Notes: generated by a model not told the origin, from the sequence alone. A stretch of 32,231 bases of DNA from Betaproteobacteria bacterium (GCA_009780885.1 WQZF01000026.1:1-32231); one strand, 5' to 3'. Positions 8,524 through 17,078 are shown, numbered from the stretch's first letter. Program-made: numbers and translations.

Positions 8524-10263
8524 TCAGCGGGAGAGCGCCGCGTCGAGGGTGTCGCCCAATTCGTCGATCGCGGCGCGCAGGTGGCCGACGGCTTCGGCGA
8601 CTTCGCGGTGAAACTGGCCGTTGCCCTCGCGCAGCGTGCGCTCGACATTCCTGGCGAAGGCTTCGTGCGCGGCGGTCAGGACTTCGCTGACGCCTTGCAG
8701 GTATTGTTCGGCGCTTTTCTGCGCCGCGCCGAGCGCCTTCGCGCCGGATTCGAGGCGTTCGGCGAGTTGCGGGGCCAGCCCCGCCTCGTGCCGCGCCCGG
8801 TCGAGGGTGGCGCGGACTTCGCCGAGCAGCGCGGAAAATTCGCCGCGCAACTGGTTGTGTTCGCGCACGCTGGCGGCGCAATCAGCGGCGGCGGTGGCAA
8901 GCTGCGCGGCGGCTTGCCCGATCCTTTCGCTGCTCTGCGCGAGTTGCCCGACCGGGGCCGCAATGTGACTGCCCACTTGCGCCAGATCGCCGCACAGGGC
9001 GCGAAACGCCGAGGTGTCGACGCTGAGGGACTGCGCCATATTTTCGGCGCGTTGGGCATCGCGTCCTCCGCTGTTGCGGATTTCTTCGGAGAGCGCGTGG
9101 ATGTGTCCGCCGATGTCGTGGAGACGCGCGACGGCCTGCGTCAGGGCGGCGCCCTGCTGCGCCAGGCTTTCGCGCTGTTCGCGCCGCAGCGCGTCGATTT
9201 CGGCGCTCCAGCGGGACTGTGCGTCGTCGGTGTGGCGGCTCAGGGATTGGTCGAGATGCGCGAAACGCTCGCCCAGCGTGCCGGCAAGCGCCTCTCCGGG
9301 CGCGCTGCCGGCGCGTTCGAGCGTCGCGGCGATTTGGGCGAGCGGGGCGCGCAAACCTTCGCTGACGGCCTGCGTAAGCGTTGCGGCCATGGCTCCGGCG
9401 CTGTCGCGGGTTTCCTTCAGCCGCGCCTCGTGTTGCTGCTCGAAGATTTCAGAAAACGCCTGGCGCAAAGCGCCGGCAAGCGCCTGCTCCAGCCGCGCGG
9501 CCTGTTGGGCCGCCTGCTGCGTGCCGCGTTCGCCGACGCGCACGAGGCGGGCCAGATAATCCTCTCCCGCGCCGAATTCAAAGCAACTGTCGATCCGCTG
9601 CGTCAGTTCGGCGACCTGGCGATAGCGGGCGCTGACCAGCGATTTTTCGATCCAGGTGAACAGCATCGCCAGGCCGATGGCCGCCGCCGAAATCCGGAAA
9701 GCGTTGCCGACGCTCTGGATCAGCGTGTTGAGGCTGCCGCGCACGGCGGCGGCGTCGCTGCCGACGCTGAAGTCGGCAAGCCCGAAGATCAGCCCGGAAA
9801 AAGTGCCGAGGATGCCGATGCCGGTCAGGATGCCGGGCAGATGCTTGTAGAACTCGGTTTTCAGCGGCGTATCGACGAGCGCGTGCTCGGTGAAGAAGCT
9901 TTCCGCGAGCACGGTCGCGCGCCAGCGGTAGAGGCTGCCCTGCTCGGACATTTCGGCGTGCAGCGTTTGCGCGTATTCGCGCCAGAGTTGAGCGAGACGC
10001 GGCGTTTGCATCGCTTCACGTCCGATCCGCGCCGGGTCGAAGACCGGCACGCGAGCAACACCGGCGACGGGTTGCACGCCGGGTTCCGGCGTGAATTCCT
10101 TTTGCAGCGAAGCCAGCCGCCGCAACGTGCGGCGGAGTTCGTGACCGACGATGAAGGCCGGGACGACGAAGCGCAGAAAAAAAGCGAAACTGATCAGCGC
10201 CAGCAGGCCGACAACGATCCAGCCGTGCGCACCCATCGACGAAGAACCGAAAAAGTCGTTCAT
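8524..10263 (-). CDS. zorA: ZorA-like MotA/TolQ proton-channel protein with long tail
   Basis: A 579-residue protein built like ZorA. TM1 is about 14-37 (GWIVVGLLALISFAFFLRFVV). TM2 is about 143-163 in PGILTGIGILGTFSGLIFGL, the most diagnostic motif. TM3 is about 185-207 (NAFRISAAAIGLAMLFTWIEKSL). The remaining 340 residues form an Ala/Glu/Gln/Arg-rich helical region, like the long cytoplasmic tail of ZorA that reaches from the motor into the cell. In known Zorya systems ZorA and ZorB form a proton-driven membrane motor that signals to ZorC/D or ZorE. Here it lies 28 bases after an HtrA-like protease gene and 18 before zorB, suggesting one transcript. No clear ribosome site precedes the ATG at 10263. 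Confidence 0.82.
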   Translation of the reverse strand: MNDFFGSSSMGAHGWIVVGLLALISFAFFLRFVVPAFIVGHELRRTLRRLASLQKEFTPEPGVQPVAGVARVPVFDPARIGREAMQTPRLAQLWREYAQTLHAEMSEQGSLYRWRATVLAESFFTEHALVDTPLKTEFYKHLPGILTGIGILGTFSGLIFGLADFSVGSDAAAVRGSLNTLIQSVGNAFRISAAAIGLAMLFTWIEKSLVSARYRQVAELTQRIDSCFEFGAGEDYLARLVRVGERGTQQAAQQAARLEQALAGALRQAFSEIFEQQHEARLKETRDSAGAMAATLTQAVSEGLRAPLAQIAATLERAGSAPGEALAGTLGERFAHLDQSLSRHTDDAQSRWSAEIDALRREQRESLAQQGAALTQAVARLHDIGGHIHALSEEIRNSGGRDAQRAENMAQSLSVDTSAFRALCGDLAQVGSHIAAPVGQLAQSSERIGQAAAQLATAAADCAASVREHNQLRGEFSALLGEVRATLDRARHEAGLAPQLAERLESGAKALGAAQKSAEQYLQGVSEVLTAAHEAFARNVERTLREGNGQFHREVAEAVGHLRAAIDELGDTLDAALSR

Positions 10264-10291
10264 TGCGGGCTATGCCAAAGAAAGCAGGCGC

Positions 10292-11500
10292 TCACTTGAG
10301 GCTCACCGGGCGCTTGCCGATGTCGATTCTGACTTCGATTTCTTCCTTATTGCGCCGGAGCCTGAAAAGCATCTGGTTCCCGGGTTTTTGCGCGGCAATC
10401 AAATTGCGCAGTTCCTGCGGGTTATCGACCGGTTGCCCGTCGATGGCAAACAGGACATCGCCCGGTTTGATTCCTGCGCTGGAGGCAGGGCTGCCGCGCT
10501 GCACGCCCGCGATCAAGGCGCCATGCGTCTGCGGCAGATGGAAGGATTCGACCAGTTCCGGGGTCAGTTCCTGCACTTCGACGCCGATCCAGCCGCGCGT
10601 GACCGAGCCGGTGCGGATGATCTGCTCCATCACGTCGCGCGCCGTCGTGACCGGGATGGCGAAACCGATTCCGAGCGAGCCGCCGGAACGGGAAAAGATC
10701 GCGGTGTTGATGCCGATCAGGTTCCCTTGCGCATCGGTCAGCGCGCCGCCCGAATTGCCGGGATTGATCGCGGCATCGGTCTGGATGAAATTCTCGAAGG
10801 TGTTGATCCCGAGCTGCGAGCGTCCGAGCGCGGAGACGATGCCCATCGTCACCGTTTGTCCGACGCCGAAGGGATTGCCGATCGCGAGCACCACATCGCC
10901 GACGCCGACGCCCTCCATCGACGCGAAGCCAATCGCCGGCAAGGGCGGGCTGGAATCGCTTTCCGGATCGACCTTGAGCACCGCGAGATCCGATTCCGGA
11001 TCGGAGCCGATGACCCGGGCCTTCAGTTTGCGCCCATCGTTCAGGGCGACCTCGATCGAGTCGGCGGAATCGATGACGTGATTGTTGGTCAGGATATAGC
11101 CATCGGAGCGGACGATGACGCCGGAACCAAGGCCGGAAGGCGCATCGAAGGGATCGTCGCCTTCCCGGCCTTCACTGTCCGGGGTGCCGAAGAAGTGGCG
11201 GAAAATCGGATCGTTGAAAAAGGGATGCGCGCGGCGGCGGATCTTTTGCGTCGTGAAAACGTGCACTACACTTGGCAGCGCCTTGTTTGCCGCAGCGCGG
11301 TACGATGAGGACGCCGGAGGCGGCGACGCGGTATTCTGCGGCAGGATCGCAGCCGGCGGCGCGTTCAAGTTCGACGCCCCCGCCTCGCGACGCGGCGTCT
11401 CCGGAGCCGGCAGCCATTCCGGCTTCAAGGTGGCGACGGTGAAATACGCGGCGAGCAACACCGTTACCGTTTGTGCAAAAATCAGCCATAAACTGCGCAT
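10292..11500 (-). CDS. HtrA/DegS-type membrane-anchored serine protease, one PDZ domain
   Basis: A 402-residue S1C-family protease of the cell envelope. An N-terminal membrane anchor or uncleaved signal spans about 4-24, then a Pro/Ala-rich linker. The protease domain (about 70-285) has the triad His141 (TNNHVIDSAD), Asp171 (ESDLAVLKV) and Ser250 (NPGNSGGAL). One PDZ domain follows (about 300-395, RGWIGVEVQELTPEL...GIKPGDVLFAIDGQPV), as in DegS rather than the two of DegP/DegQ. The ATG at 11500 is chosen; a GTG at 11536 would overlap the divergent Nif3 gene. It appears to lead an operon with the zorA/zorB-like genes, an unusual partner. Confidence 0.92.
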   Translation of the reverse strand: MRSLWLIFAQTVTVLLAAYFTVATLKPEWLPAPETPRREAGASNLNAPPAAILPQNTASPPPASSSYRAAANKALPSVVHVFTTQKIRRRAHPFFNDPIFRHFFGTPDSEGREGDDPFDAPSGLGSGVIVRSDGYILTNNHVIDSADSIEVALNDGRKLKARVIGSDPESDLAVLKVDPESDSSPPLPAIGFASMEGVGVGDVVLAIGNPFGVGQTVTMGIVSALGRSQLGINTFENFIQTDAAINPGNSGGALTDAQGNLIGINTAIFSRSGGSLGIGFAIPVTTARDVMEQIIRTGSVTRGWIGVEVQELTPELVESFHLPQTHGALIAGVQRGSPASSAGIKPGDVLFAIDGQPVDNPQELRNLIAAQKPGNQMLFRLRRNKEEIEVRIDIGKRPVSLK

Positions 11501-11513
11501 GGAGAAAACCCTG

Positions 11514-12305
11514 ATGAATCCGATGAAAGATGCCACGACTGCCGCTGCTGCCGCCTCCGTGACGCGGGAAGAGCTGGGCGAATATCTCGACGCACTGCTG
11601 GAACCCGCGAGATTCCGCGATTATTGCCCAAACGGACTGCAAGTGGAAGGACGATCCCCGATCCGCCACATCGTCGCCGGCGTCAGCGCGAGCCAGGCGC
11701 TGATCGAAGCCGCCGTGGCGCGCGGCGCCGATACGCTGCTTGTGCATCACGGCTGGTTCTGGCGCGGCGACGAGGTTCGCGTCACCGGCATTCGCCGCTG
11801 TCGGCTCGGCGCCTTGCTCGCGCAGGACATCAACCTGTTTGCCTATCATCTGCCGCTCGACGCGCACCCCGAACTCGGCAACAACGCCCAACTTGCCCGC
11901 CGTCTGGGCTGGATCGCGGAAGGCCGTTGCGGCGAGGAAGATTTCGTCTGGCTGGGCCGCCCGGAAACGGAATCCACCGTCGGCGACATCGCCGCGCGAA
12001 TTTCGGAGAGCCTCAAGCGCGCTCCACAATTGATCGGCGAGCCATCGCGCCCTGTGCGTCGCATTGCCTGGTGTACCGGCGGAGCGCAAGGATTCTTCGA
12101 AGCCTCGATTGCCGCTGGCGCCGACATTTTCGTCAGTGGCGAAATCTCCGAGCCGACCGTCCACCTCGCCCGCGAAACCGGCGTCGCTTACCTTTCCGCC
12201 GGCCACCACGCCACCGAACGCTACGGCATCATCGCGCTGGCCGAACATCTGGCCCAGCGCTTCGGAATCCGCTGCGAATTCGTCGAAATCGAAAATCCGG
12301 TGTAA
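11514..12305 (+). CDS. Nif3-like dinuclear metal centre protein
   Basis: A 263-residue member of the Nif3/YbgI family: toroidal proteins with a two-metal site and unclear cellular role (an older label is GTP cyclohydrolase I type 2). Seen are VTREELGEYLDALLEPARFRDYCPNGLQVEG, the metal-binding His pair in DTLLVHHGWFW, FAYHLPLDAHPELGNNAQLARRLG, and C-terminal SAGHHATERYGIIALAEHL. GGAG at 11501-11504 is nine bases before the ATG at 11514, which decides the start; another in-frame ATG is at 11523. Only 13 bases separate it from the divergent protease gene, so promoters must lie inside coding sequence. Confidence 0.93.
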   Translation: MNPMKDATTAAAAASVTREELGEYLDALLEPARFRDYCPNGLQVEGRSPIRHIVAGVSASQALIEAAVARGADTLLVHHGWFWRGDEVRVTGIRRCRLGALLAQDINLFAYHLPLDAHPELGNNAQLARRLGWIAEGRCGEEDFVWLGRPETESTVGDIAARISESLKRAPQLIGEPSRPVRRIAWCTGGAQGFFEASIAAGADIFVSGEISEPTVHLARETGVAYLSAGHHATERYGIIALAEHLAQRFGIRCEFVEIENPV

Positions 12306-12330
12306 GGGAAAGCTTCGGAAAATCCCCAAA

Positions 12331-12410
12331 ATTTTCTAAATTTAGTTAAATAATGTTTGGCTACAGTAGTGAATTTCACTTAAAAATTATTTAAACAAAT
12401 TTAGAAAAAT
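12331..12410. repeat. 78-bp repeat family, copy B (80 bp)
   Basis: Begins ATTTTCTAAATTTAG and ends AAATTTAGAAAAAT, with internal CTACAGTAG. Its left half (TTAAATAATGTTTGGCTAC) matches the conserved half of copies A, C and D. It lies between the convergent Nif3 and btuB genes. Confidence 0.88.
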
Positions 12411-12473
12411 ATAGTCAAAAAAAGGGAATTATTTATTTAACTCCCTGGAAACGGGAATGGCGCAAGATGCCCT

Positions 12474-12500
12474 GTAGGGGCGACCTGTGGTCGCCCCTAC
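12474..12500. repeat. GC-rich perfect palindrome
   Basis: GTAGGGGCGACC (12474-12485), loop TGT, GGTCGCCCCTAC (12489-12500): a perfect 12-base-pair stem with no T tract. A related hairpin is at about 301-324. Similar GTAGGGGCGACC hairpins are, from memory, a recurrent dispersed repeat in many bacterial genomes. Confidence 0.75.
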
Positions 12501-12533
12501 GAAACCTCCGGGGGAGTCAAGCGGATAATTCCC

Positions 12534-12558
12534 AAAAAAACGGCGCTCGAAAGCGCCG
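12534..12558 (-). terminator. Rho-independent terminator of btuB
   Basis: Read on the minus strand: CGGCGCT, loop TTCG, AGCGCCG, then seven T residues (the A run at 12534-12540). It lies 26 bases after the btuB stop. Confidence 0.92.
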
Positions 12559-12583
12559 CCAGATTTCCTCCTTTGGGTCTCGA

Positions 12584-14518
12584 TCACTGATAGCGCAGGG
12601 TCACGAACAACGCACGGCCCGGCTGGTTGTACCAGGCGGCGGTTTCGTATTTCTTGTCGAAGATGTTCGAGAAGCGCCCTTGCAGGCTCCACTTCTTGTC
12701 GAGCGCGACTTCGGCGCGCAGATCGGTCAGCGCGTAGCCGCCCATTCGCTCGGTGTTGGCGAGGTCATCGTAGCGATTTCCCTCGCCGCGCAGCGTTGCG
12801 CCCAGGCGCCAGGAGCCGAAGTTGTAGTCGGCGTCGATGCGGAAGGATTCGCGTGCCCGGCGCGGAAGCAGGTTGCCGTTCATGGCGCCATCGGTGCGAT
12901 TTTTCGGATCGAGCCAGGTTGCGCTGGCATTGATGCTCCACGCGGACAGGCGCAGCCGCAGATTCGCTTCGACGCCGAGAATGCGCGCCGTGTTGATGTT
13001 GGCGGGAGCAAAGGTGTTCGAGTCGTAGGCGATCAGGTCGTCGATGTCGGTGTAAAAGGCATTGAGCGAGAATTTCGAGCCCTTCGTTCCTTCTCCCAAG
13101 GCGAGCGGCGTACTGAATCCGAGCTCCCAACTCTTCGAAGTTTCCGGCCTCAGATTCGGGTTGCCGTAATACGGATAGTAGAGATCGTTGAACGAGGGGG
13201 CCTTGAATGCGGTGCCGTATGAGGCCCACAGGCGCATCCTGTTCTCGAAATTGAAGCCCAGCGAGAGGTTGCCCGTCGTCTTCTGTCCGAATTGCTGGTT
13301 GTCGTCCGAACGCAGCGCGGCCTGGGTGTCGAATTGTCCGAAGCGTCCCTGATACTGTGCGAAAACGCCGGTATTGGAACGGCTGTCGCGGTCGTAGGGC
13401 AAATCCGCGTCGACCTTTTCGTTCTGGTAATCGACGCCGAGACTCAGCGTGTGCTGCGGCAGGAAGGTCCAGTCTGCTTGCAGAGATGCCGTGTTGCGGT
13501 GGGTGTTGAAAAAATCCTGGTAAACCCCGTTGAGATAATCGTGGGCGTTGTCCCAACTGCGCCCGACCGAAAGGGTGGCCTGGAAATTGTCGGCGGGAGA
13601 AAAGCGCAGCTTGCCGCCGAGCACCTGGTTCATCGACTTCGTTTCATTGCCGTAGCTGCCGTCGTATTCGAGACGCGATTCGGTGCGCAGCCATTGGATC
13701 TGCGCCTCCAGCTTGTCGAAGCGGTAGCCGGTGGAAAGCGAAACCGATTGATTGCGGTAGCCGTCGTCGTCCGGTTCGACGGTAAAGCAACCCGCCGTCA
13801 TGGAGCCCCGGCAGGAATTGAAGCCGTTGGTCGACATGCCTCCAATGCCAACGTTGTACCAGCCGCGCCCGTTTTCACCGAAGACGCCGGAAGCGCCGGC
13901 ATGCCCCTCGAAGGTACTGTAGCGGCCCGCACCGATCGAAAACACAGGCTTGAAGACGCCATCCCCGGATTGGGCCTTGCGGGTGAATATCTGCACGACG
14001 CCGCCGATGGCCTCCGATCCGTACAGGCTGGAACGCGGGCCCCGAACGATTTCGATCCGGTCGATCTGGTCGAGCGGGATGTTTTCGATGGCCGTCATGC
14101 CGGTGGTCGGCGAGTCGACCTGGATGCCGTCGATCATGAAGACGGTGTGGCTGGAATTGGTGCCTCGCAGGAAGAACGAGGTTTGCTGGCCGCGTCCGCC
14201 GCTGTTGGCGAGGCTGATGCCGGACATGCCGGAAAGCAGGTCGGTGACCGAACGCGCCTGGAGGCGGTCGATTTCCTCGCGCGTGACGACGGTGACTGCC
14301 GCCAGCGTTTCATCCGCCGTTTGCGCTGTGCGCGTTGCGGTCACGATGACGGGATCCAGTTCCGGCTCGGCGGCGTGGGCATTGCCCAGGGGGAGACAGG
14401 GGAGCAGCAATGCCGCCAGAAGCGCAGGGGTTTTTTCAAGTGAAGCGGAGTGGAGAGGTACTGGACGCGAGCGCAGCCATTGGGCGGCAGAAGCCGCTGG
14501 AAATCTTTTTGAGGGCAT
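12584..14518 (-). CDS. btuB: TonB-dependent outer-membrane vitamin B12 receptor
   Basis: A 644-residue TonB-dependent receptor. The signal peptide has a long N-region and hydrophobic core (about 31-45) ending at NAHA. The mature N-terminus carries a TonB box (DPVIVTATR, about 55-63). The plug domain follows (TREEIDRLQARSVTDLLSGMSGI...FFLRGTNSSHTVFMIDGIQV...VRGPRSSLYGSEAIGGVVQIFT), then the 22-strand barrel, ending with an aromatic-rich strand (ALFVTLRYQ). GGGAGGA six bases before ATG 14518 sets the start and rejects a 59-codon upstream extension. A cobalamin riboswitch directly upstream supports B12 as the ligand. No periplasmic or ABC B12-transport partners are in the window. Confidence 0.94.
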   Translation of the reverse strand: MPSKRFPAASAAQWLRSRPVPLHSASLEKTPALLAALLLPCLPLGNAHAAEPELDPVIVTATRTAQTADETLAAVTVVTREEIDRLQARSVTDLLSGMSGISLANSGGRGQQTSFFLRGTNSSHTVFMIDGIQVDSPTTGMTAIENIPLDQIDRIEIVRGPRSSLYGSEAIGGVVQIFTRKAQSGDGVFKPVFSIGAGRYSTFEGHAGASGVFGENGRGWYNVGIGGMSTNGFNSCRGSMTAGCFTVEPDDDGYRNQSVSLSTGYRFDKLEAQIQWLRTESRLEYDGSYGNETKSMNQVLGGKLRFSPADNFQATLSVGRSWDNAHDYLNGVYQDFFNTHRNTASLQADWTFLPQHTLSLGVDYQNEKVDADLPYDRDSRSNTGVFAQYQGRFGQFDTQAALRSDDNQQFGQKTTGNLSLGFNFENRMRLWASYGTAFKAPSFNDLYYPYYGNPNLRPETSKSWELGFSTPLALGEGTKGSKFSLNAFYTDIDDLIAYDSNTFAPANINTARILGVEANLRLRLSAWSINASATWLDPKNRTDGAMNGNLLPRRARESFRIDADYNFGSWRLGATLRGEGNRYDDLANTERMGGYALTDLRAEVALDKKWSLQGRFSNIFDKKYETAAWYNQPGRALFVTLRYQ

Positions 14519-14532
14519 GGAGATTCCTCCCT

Positions 14533-14555
14533 TTTCCGCGCGCCCCGCGCGGAAA
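14533..14555 (-). promoter_or_regulatory. Hairpin next to the btuB ribosome-binding site
   Basis: TTTCCGCGC, a five-base loop, GCGCGGAAA form a nine-base-pair stem ending one base before the GGGAGGA ribosome site (14525-14531 on the plus strand). It is well placed to be part of the riboswitch expression platform acting on translation. Inferred from position. Confidence 0.5.
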
Positions 14556-14689
14556 CAGAACGATGTTGTAAAAAGGCTCAGGGAGGAAAGAAGAAACGGC
14601 GCAGACGGATCAAACGGGCGCGTTTTCAGGGAACAGGATTTGCTGCGCCGCCTCTGCCCCGTCGCGCAGCCCTCCGCAGCGCCAACTGG

Positions 14690-14936
14690 ACGCACAGGCC
14701 GGTCTCCGGGCTTGCGAGGCGGGGTATGGAAAATCCAACTCCGGAGGGCGGCGTCTTCCCGTGCGCATGAATGCGCGCAGTGACGTGTTGCCGCTTTTCG
14801 ACTCGCTTACCGTTGCGGGGGCAGCGCCGGAATGGCGTTTTTCGGGGGGACGGACAAGCGGCCCGCATGAAACCCTCAAAACGCGCACCGGCTTCCCGTT
14901 TAATCCTTCCGGCGGATCGCCGTTGGGACACCTGTG
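14690..14936 (-). ncRNA. Cobalamin riboswitch (B12 aptamer)
   Basis: The conserved pieces appear in order on the minus strand: GGTGTCCC and GATTAAACGGGAAGCCGGTG near the 5' end; GCTGCCCCCGCAACGGTAAG at about 14805-14824; CACTG; GGGAAGACGC; and the 3' B12 box AAGCCCGGAGACCGGCC at about 14697-14713. Adenosylcobalamin binding would lower btuB expression. About 170 bases of leader separate the aptamer from the btuB start. Confidence 0.96.
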
Positions 14937-14994
14937 GCAGCCGGGAAGATTACTCAATCACGGCGGCGGCGTCAAATCGCCGGAATCAAGGCAC

Positions 14995-15855
14995 TTATTG
15001 TTTGCGTTCCATCTCTTTTAGCGCCGCATGAACAGCCAGCGCATCGCGTGTCGCGGCAACGTCGTGGACGCGCACGATCGCCGCGCCGCGCTCGACCGCC
15101 AGCATTGCGGCGGCAAGGCTCGCCGCGCCCCGTTCCGAAACCGGACGCCCGGTCAGCGCCCCGAGCAGCGATTTGCGCGAAAGACCCGCCAGAAGCGGCA
15201 ATCCTTCCACGCGCAGCGAATCGAGCCGCGCCAGGAGCCTCAGATTGTGCTCCTGCGTTTTCCCGAAACCGAATCCGGGATCGAGAATCAGGCGTTCGCG
15301 CGCGATTCCGGCGGAAGTCAGCGCTGCAACCCGCGCCGCGAAAAAATCCCGCACTTCGGAAACGATGTCGTGATAATGCGGCGCTTCCTGCATCGTTTGC
15401 GGCGTGCCCTGCATGTGCATCAGGCACAGCGCGCAGCCGCTGCCGGCCACCGCTTCGACCGCGCCGGGCGCCTGAAGGGCGCAGATGTCGTTGATCATCG
15501 CCGCGCCTGCGGCAAGCGCGGCCTTCATCACTGCCGGCTTGCAGGTATCGACCGACAGCGGCACGCCGCAGCCGGAAAGCGCTTCGAGCGCGGGCAGTAT
15601 CCGGCGCAGTTCCTCGTCCTCCGGCGTAGGCACAGATCCCGGTCGCGTCGACTCGGCGCCGAAATCGAGAATATCGGCCCCGGCCTCAATCTGCTCCCAG
15701 GCCCGAGCCACAGCCCGCTCCAGCGTCTCCTGCGGAGATTTTGCCAAAATCCCGTCCCCGGAAAAGGAATCGGGCGTGAGGTTGACGATCCCCATGATCA
15801 AGGGGCGCGATGACGGAAACTCGAACGGAAAGGAGGAGGAAGGGGATGAGTTCAT
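14995..15855 (-). CDS. folP: Dihydropteroate synthase
   Basis: A 286-residue TIM-barrel enzyme of folate synthesis joining p-aminobenzoate to hydroxymethyl-dihydropterin diphosphate; the sulfonamide target. Visible motifs are IMGIVNLTPDSFSGDG (near the N-terminus), ADILDFGAESTRPGS, VPLSVDTCKP, GAAMINDICAL, LILDPGFGFGKT and LLAGLSRKSLLG, followed by RVHDVAATRDAL. ATG 15855 is chosen over a TTG three codons upstream. The gene is alone, not next to ftsH or glmM as in many relatives, and diverges from kdsD. The DPGFGFGKT and SRKS phosphate-binding elements are intact. Confidence 0.96.
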   Translation of the reverse strand: MNSSPSSSFPFEFPSSRPLIMGIVNLTPDSFSGDGILAKSPQETLERAVARAWEQIEAGADILDFGAESTRPGSVPTPEDEELRRILPALEALSGCGVPLSVDTCKPAVMKAALAAGAAMINDICALQAPGAVEAVAGSGCALCLMHMQGTPQTMQEAPHYHDIVSEVRDFFAARVAALTSAGIARERLILDPGFGFGKTQEHNLRLLARLDSLRVEGLPLLAGLSRKSLLGALTGRPVSERGAASLAAAMLAVERGAAIVRVHDVAATRDALAVHAALKEMERKQ

Positions 15856-16020
15856 CGGCGGCAAGAGGGTAGTAGGAGACGCTGGAAACTAACGCAAAAG
15901 CAAGGCGGAAGGCAAGCAGGGCATCTGCGCCCCGGAATTTCTCCCGGCATGTGGGATGGGTTTCGTTTCGCCCTACCTGCCCTGCGGGTGGAAGGTCCGC
16001 GTTCCTCATGATCCCGGGAT

Positions 16021-16040
16021 TTTCCACGGCACAGTGGAAA
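16021..16040. promoter_or_regulatory. Inverted repeat upstream of kdsD promoter
   Basis: TTTCCAC (16021-16027), six bases, GTGGAAA (16034-16040). It covers the region where the -35 contact of the extended -10 promoter at 16059 would be, so it could be an operator. No regulator is identified. Confidence 0.35.
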
Positions 16041-16058
16041 TGGGGAAAAAGCCCTGTC

Positions 16059-16067
16059 TGGTATACT
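16059..16067 (+). promoter_or_regulatory. Extended -10 promoter of kdsD-kdsC-lptC-lptA
   Basis: TGGTATACT contains the TG extension and TATACT (five of six consensus bases), 27 bases before the kdsD ATG. No good -35 is visible, as is common for extended -10 promoters. Confidence 0.6.
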
Positions 16068-16094
16068 TTCAGGGATCATAACCGCACCATTCCC

Positions 16095-17078
16095 ATGGAT
16101 AAAATCTCCCCGTCGCCAAAGGCGCTTGAACTGGCCCGCCAGGTGTTGCGTATCGAAGCCCAGGCGGTGGCCGCGCTGGAGAAGCGTCTCGGTGACGACT
16201 TTCTTGCGGCGCTGGAGCTGATTCTCAATTGCCATGGCCGTGTCATTGTCAGCGGCATCGGAAAATCCGGCCATATCGCGCGCAAGATCGCCGCGACTTT
16301 TGCCTCGACCGGAACCCCGGCCTATTTTGTCCACCCCGCCGAAGCGAGCCACGGCGACCTCGGCATGATTACCCGCGACGATGTGCTGATCGCGCTCTCC
16401 AATTCCGGCGAGAGCGCGGAACTGCTGACGATCGTGCCGATCCTGCGCCGACAGGGCGCAAGGGTGCTGGCGATTACCGGCAATGCAGCCTCGTCGCTGG
16501 CGCGGGAGGCGGATGTCCATCTCGACGCCGCCGTGACGCAGGAGGCCTGTCCGCTGAATCTTGCGCCGACTGCGAGCACGACTGCCGCGCTGGCGCTGGG
16601 CGACGCGCTGGCGGTGGCGCTTCTGGATGCGCGCGGTTTCGGCCCGGAAGATTTCGCCCGCTCGCATCCCGGCGGTTCACTCGGACGCCGCCTGCTGACG
16701 CATGTGCGCGACGTGATGCGCCAGGGCGAGGCGCTGCCCTGCGTCCTGCCGGAAGCCAGCGTTACCGACGCGATTCTGGAAATCACGCGCGGCGGGATCG
16801 GCATGACGGTCGTCGCTGATTCCGAAGGCAGGATTCTCGGCGTCTTCACCGATGGCGACCTGCGCCGTACCTTTGAAAAGGGGTTGCAATCGCTTTCGGG
16901 CGAAATCCGCGCGGTGATGACGCAAAACCCGCGCACGATTGCGCCGGAAAAACTCGCGGCGGAAGCGGTGGAATTGATGGAGCGCTACAAGATCACGCAA
17001 CTTCCGGTGGCCGATGAAGCGGGACGGCTGGTCGGCGCGCTGAATATGCACGATCTTTTCCAGGCCAAGGTGTTGTAA
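16095..17078 (+). CDS. kdsD: D-arabinose 5-phosphate isomerase (SIS + two CBS domains)
   Basis: A 327-residue enzyme converting ribulose 5-phosphate to arabinose 5-phosphate, the first step to the LPS inner-core sugar Kdo. The SIS domain (about 40-185) has VSGIGKSGHIARKIAATFASTGTPAYFVHPAEASHGDLGMI and IALSNSGESAEL, then LAPTASTTAALALGDALA and ARSHPGGSLGRRL. Two CBS domains follow (about 210-265 and 275-327, LGVFTDGDLRRTFEKG...KITQLPVADEAGRLVGALNMHDL). Length matches KdsD. The ATG at 16095 fits the family N-terminus and rejects a 48-codon extension. Its stop overlaps the kdsC start by one base (TAATG). Confidence 0.96.
   Translation: MDKISPSPKALELARQVLRIEAQAVAALEKRLGDDFLAALELILNCHGRVIVSGIGKSGHIARKIAATFASTGTPAYFVHPAEASHGDLGMITRDDVLIALSNSGESAELLTIVPILRRQGARVLAITGNAASSLAREADVHLDAAVTQEACPLNLAPTASTTAALALGDALAVALLDARGFGPEDFARSHPGGSLGRRLLTHVRDVMRQGEALPCVLPEASVTDAILEITRGGIGMTVVADSEGRILGVFTDGDLRRTFEKGLQSLSGEIRAVMTQNPRTIAPEKLAAEAVELMERYKITQLPVADEAGRLVGALNMHDLFQAKVL

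Noticed and set aside
7762-10299. 845-codon open frame on the plus strand opposite zorA/zorB
   Set aside because: It mirrors the GC-rich zorA-zorB coding strand, has no domain, and the minus-strand frames carry clear membrane and OmpA motifs.
13292-14443. 383-codon plus-strand frame opposite btuB
   Set aside because: Shadow of the TonB-dependent receptor, which has complete plug and barrel motifs and a riboswitch.
15949-15985. GTGGGATGGGTTTCGTTTCGCCCTACC upstream of kdsD as another hairpin repeat
   Set aside because: It resembles one arm of the GTAGGATGGG repeat but lacks a matching second arm; too degenerate to count as a copy.
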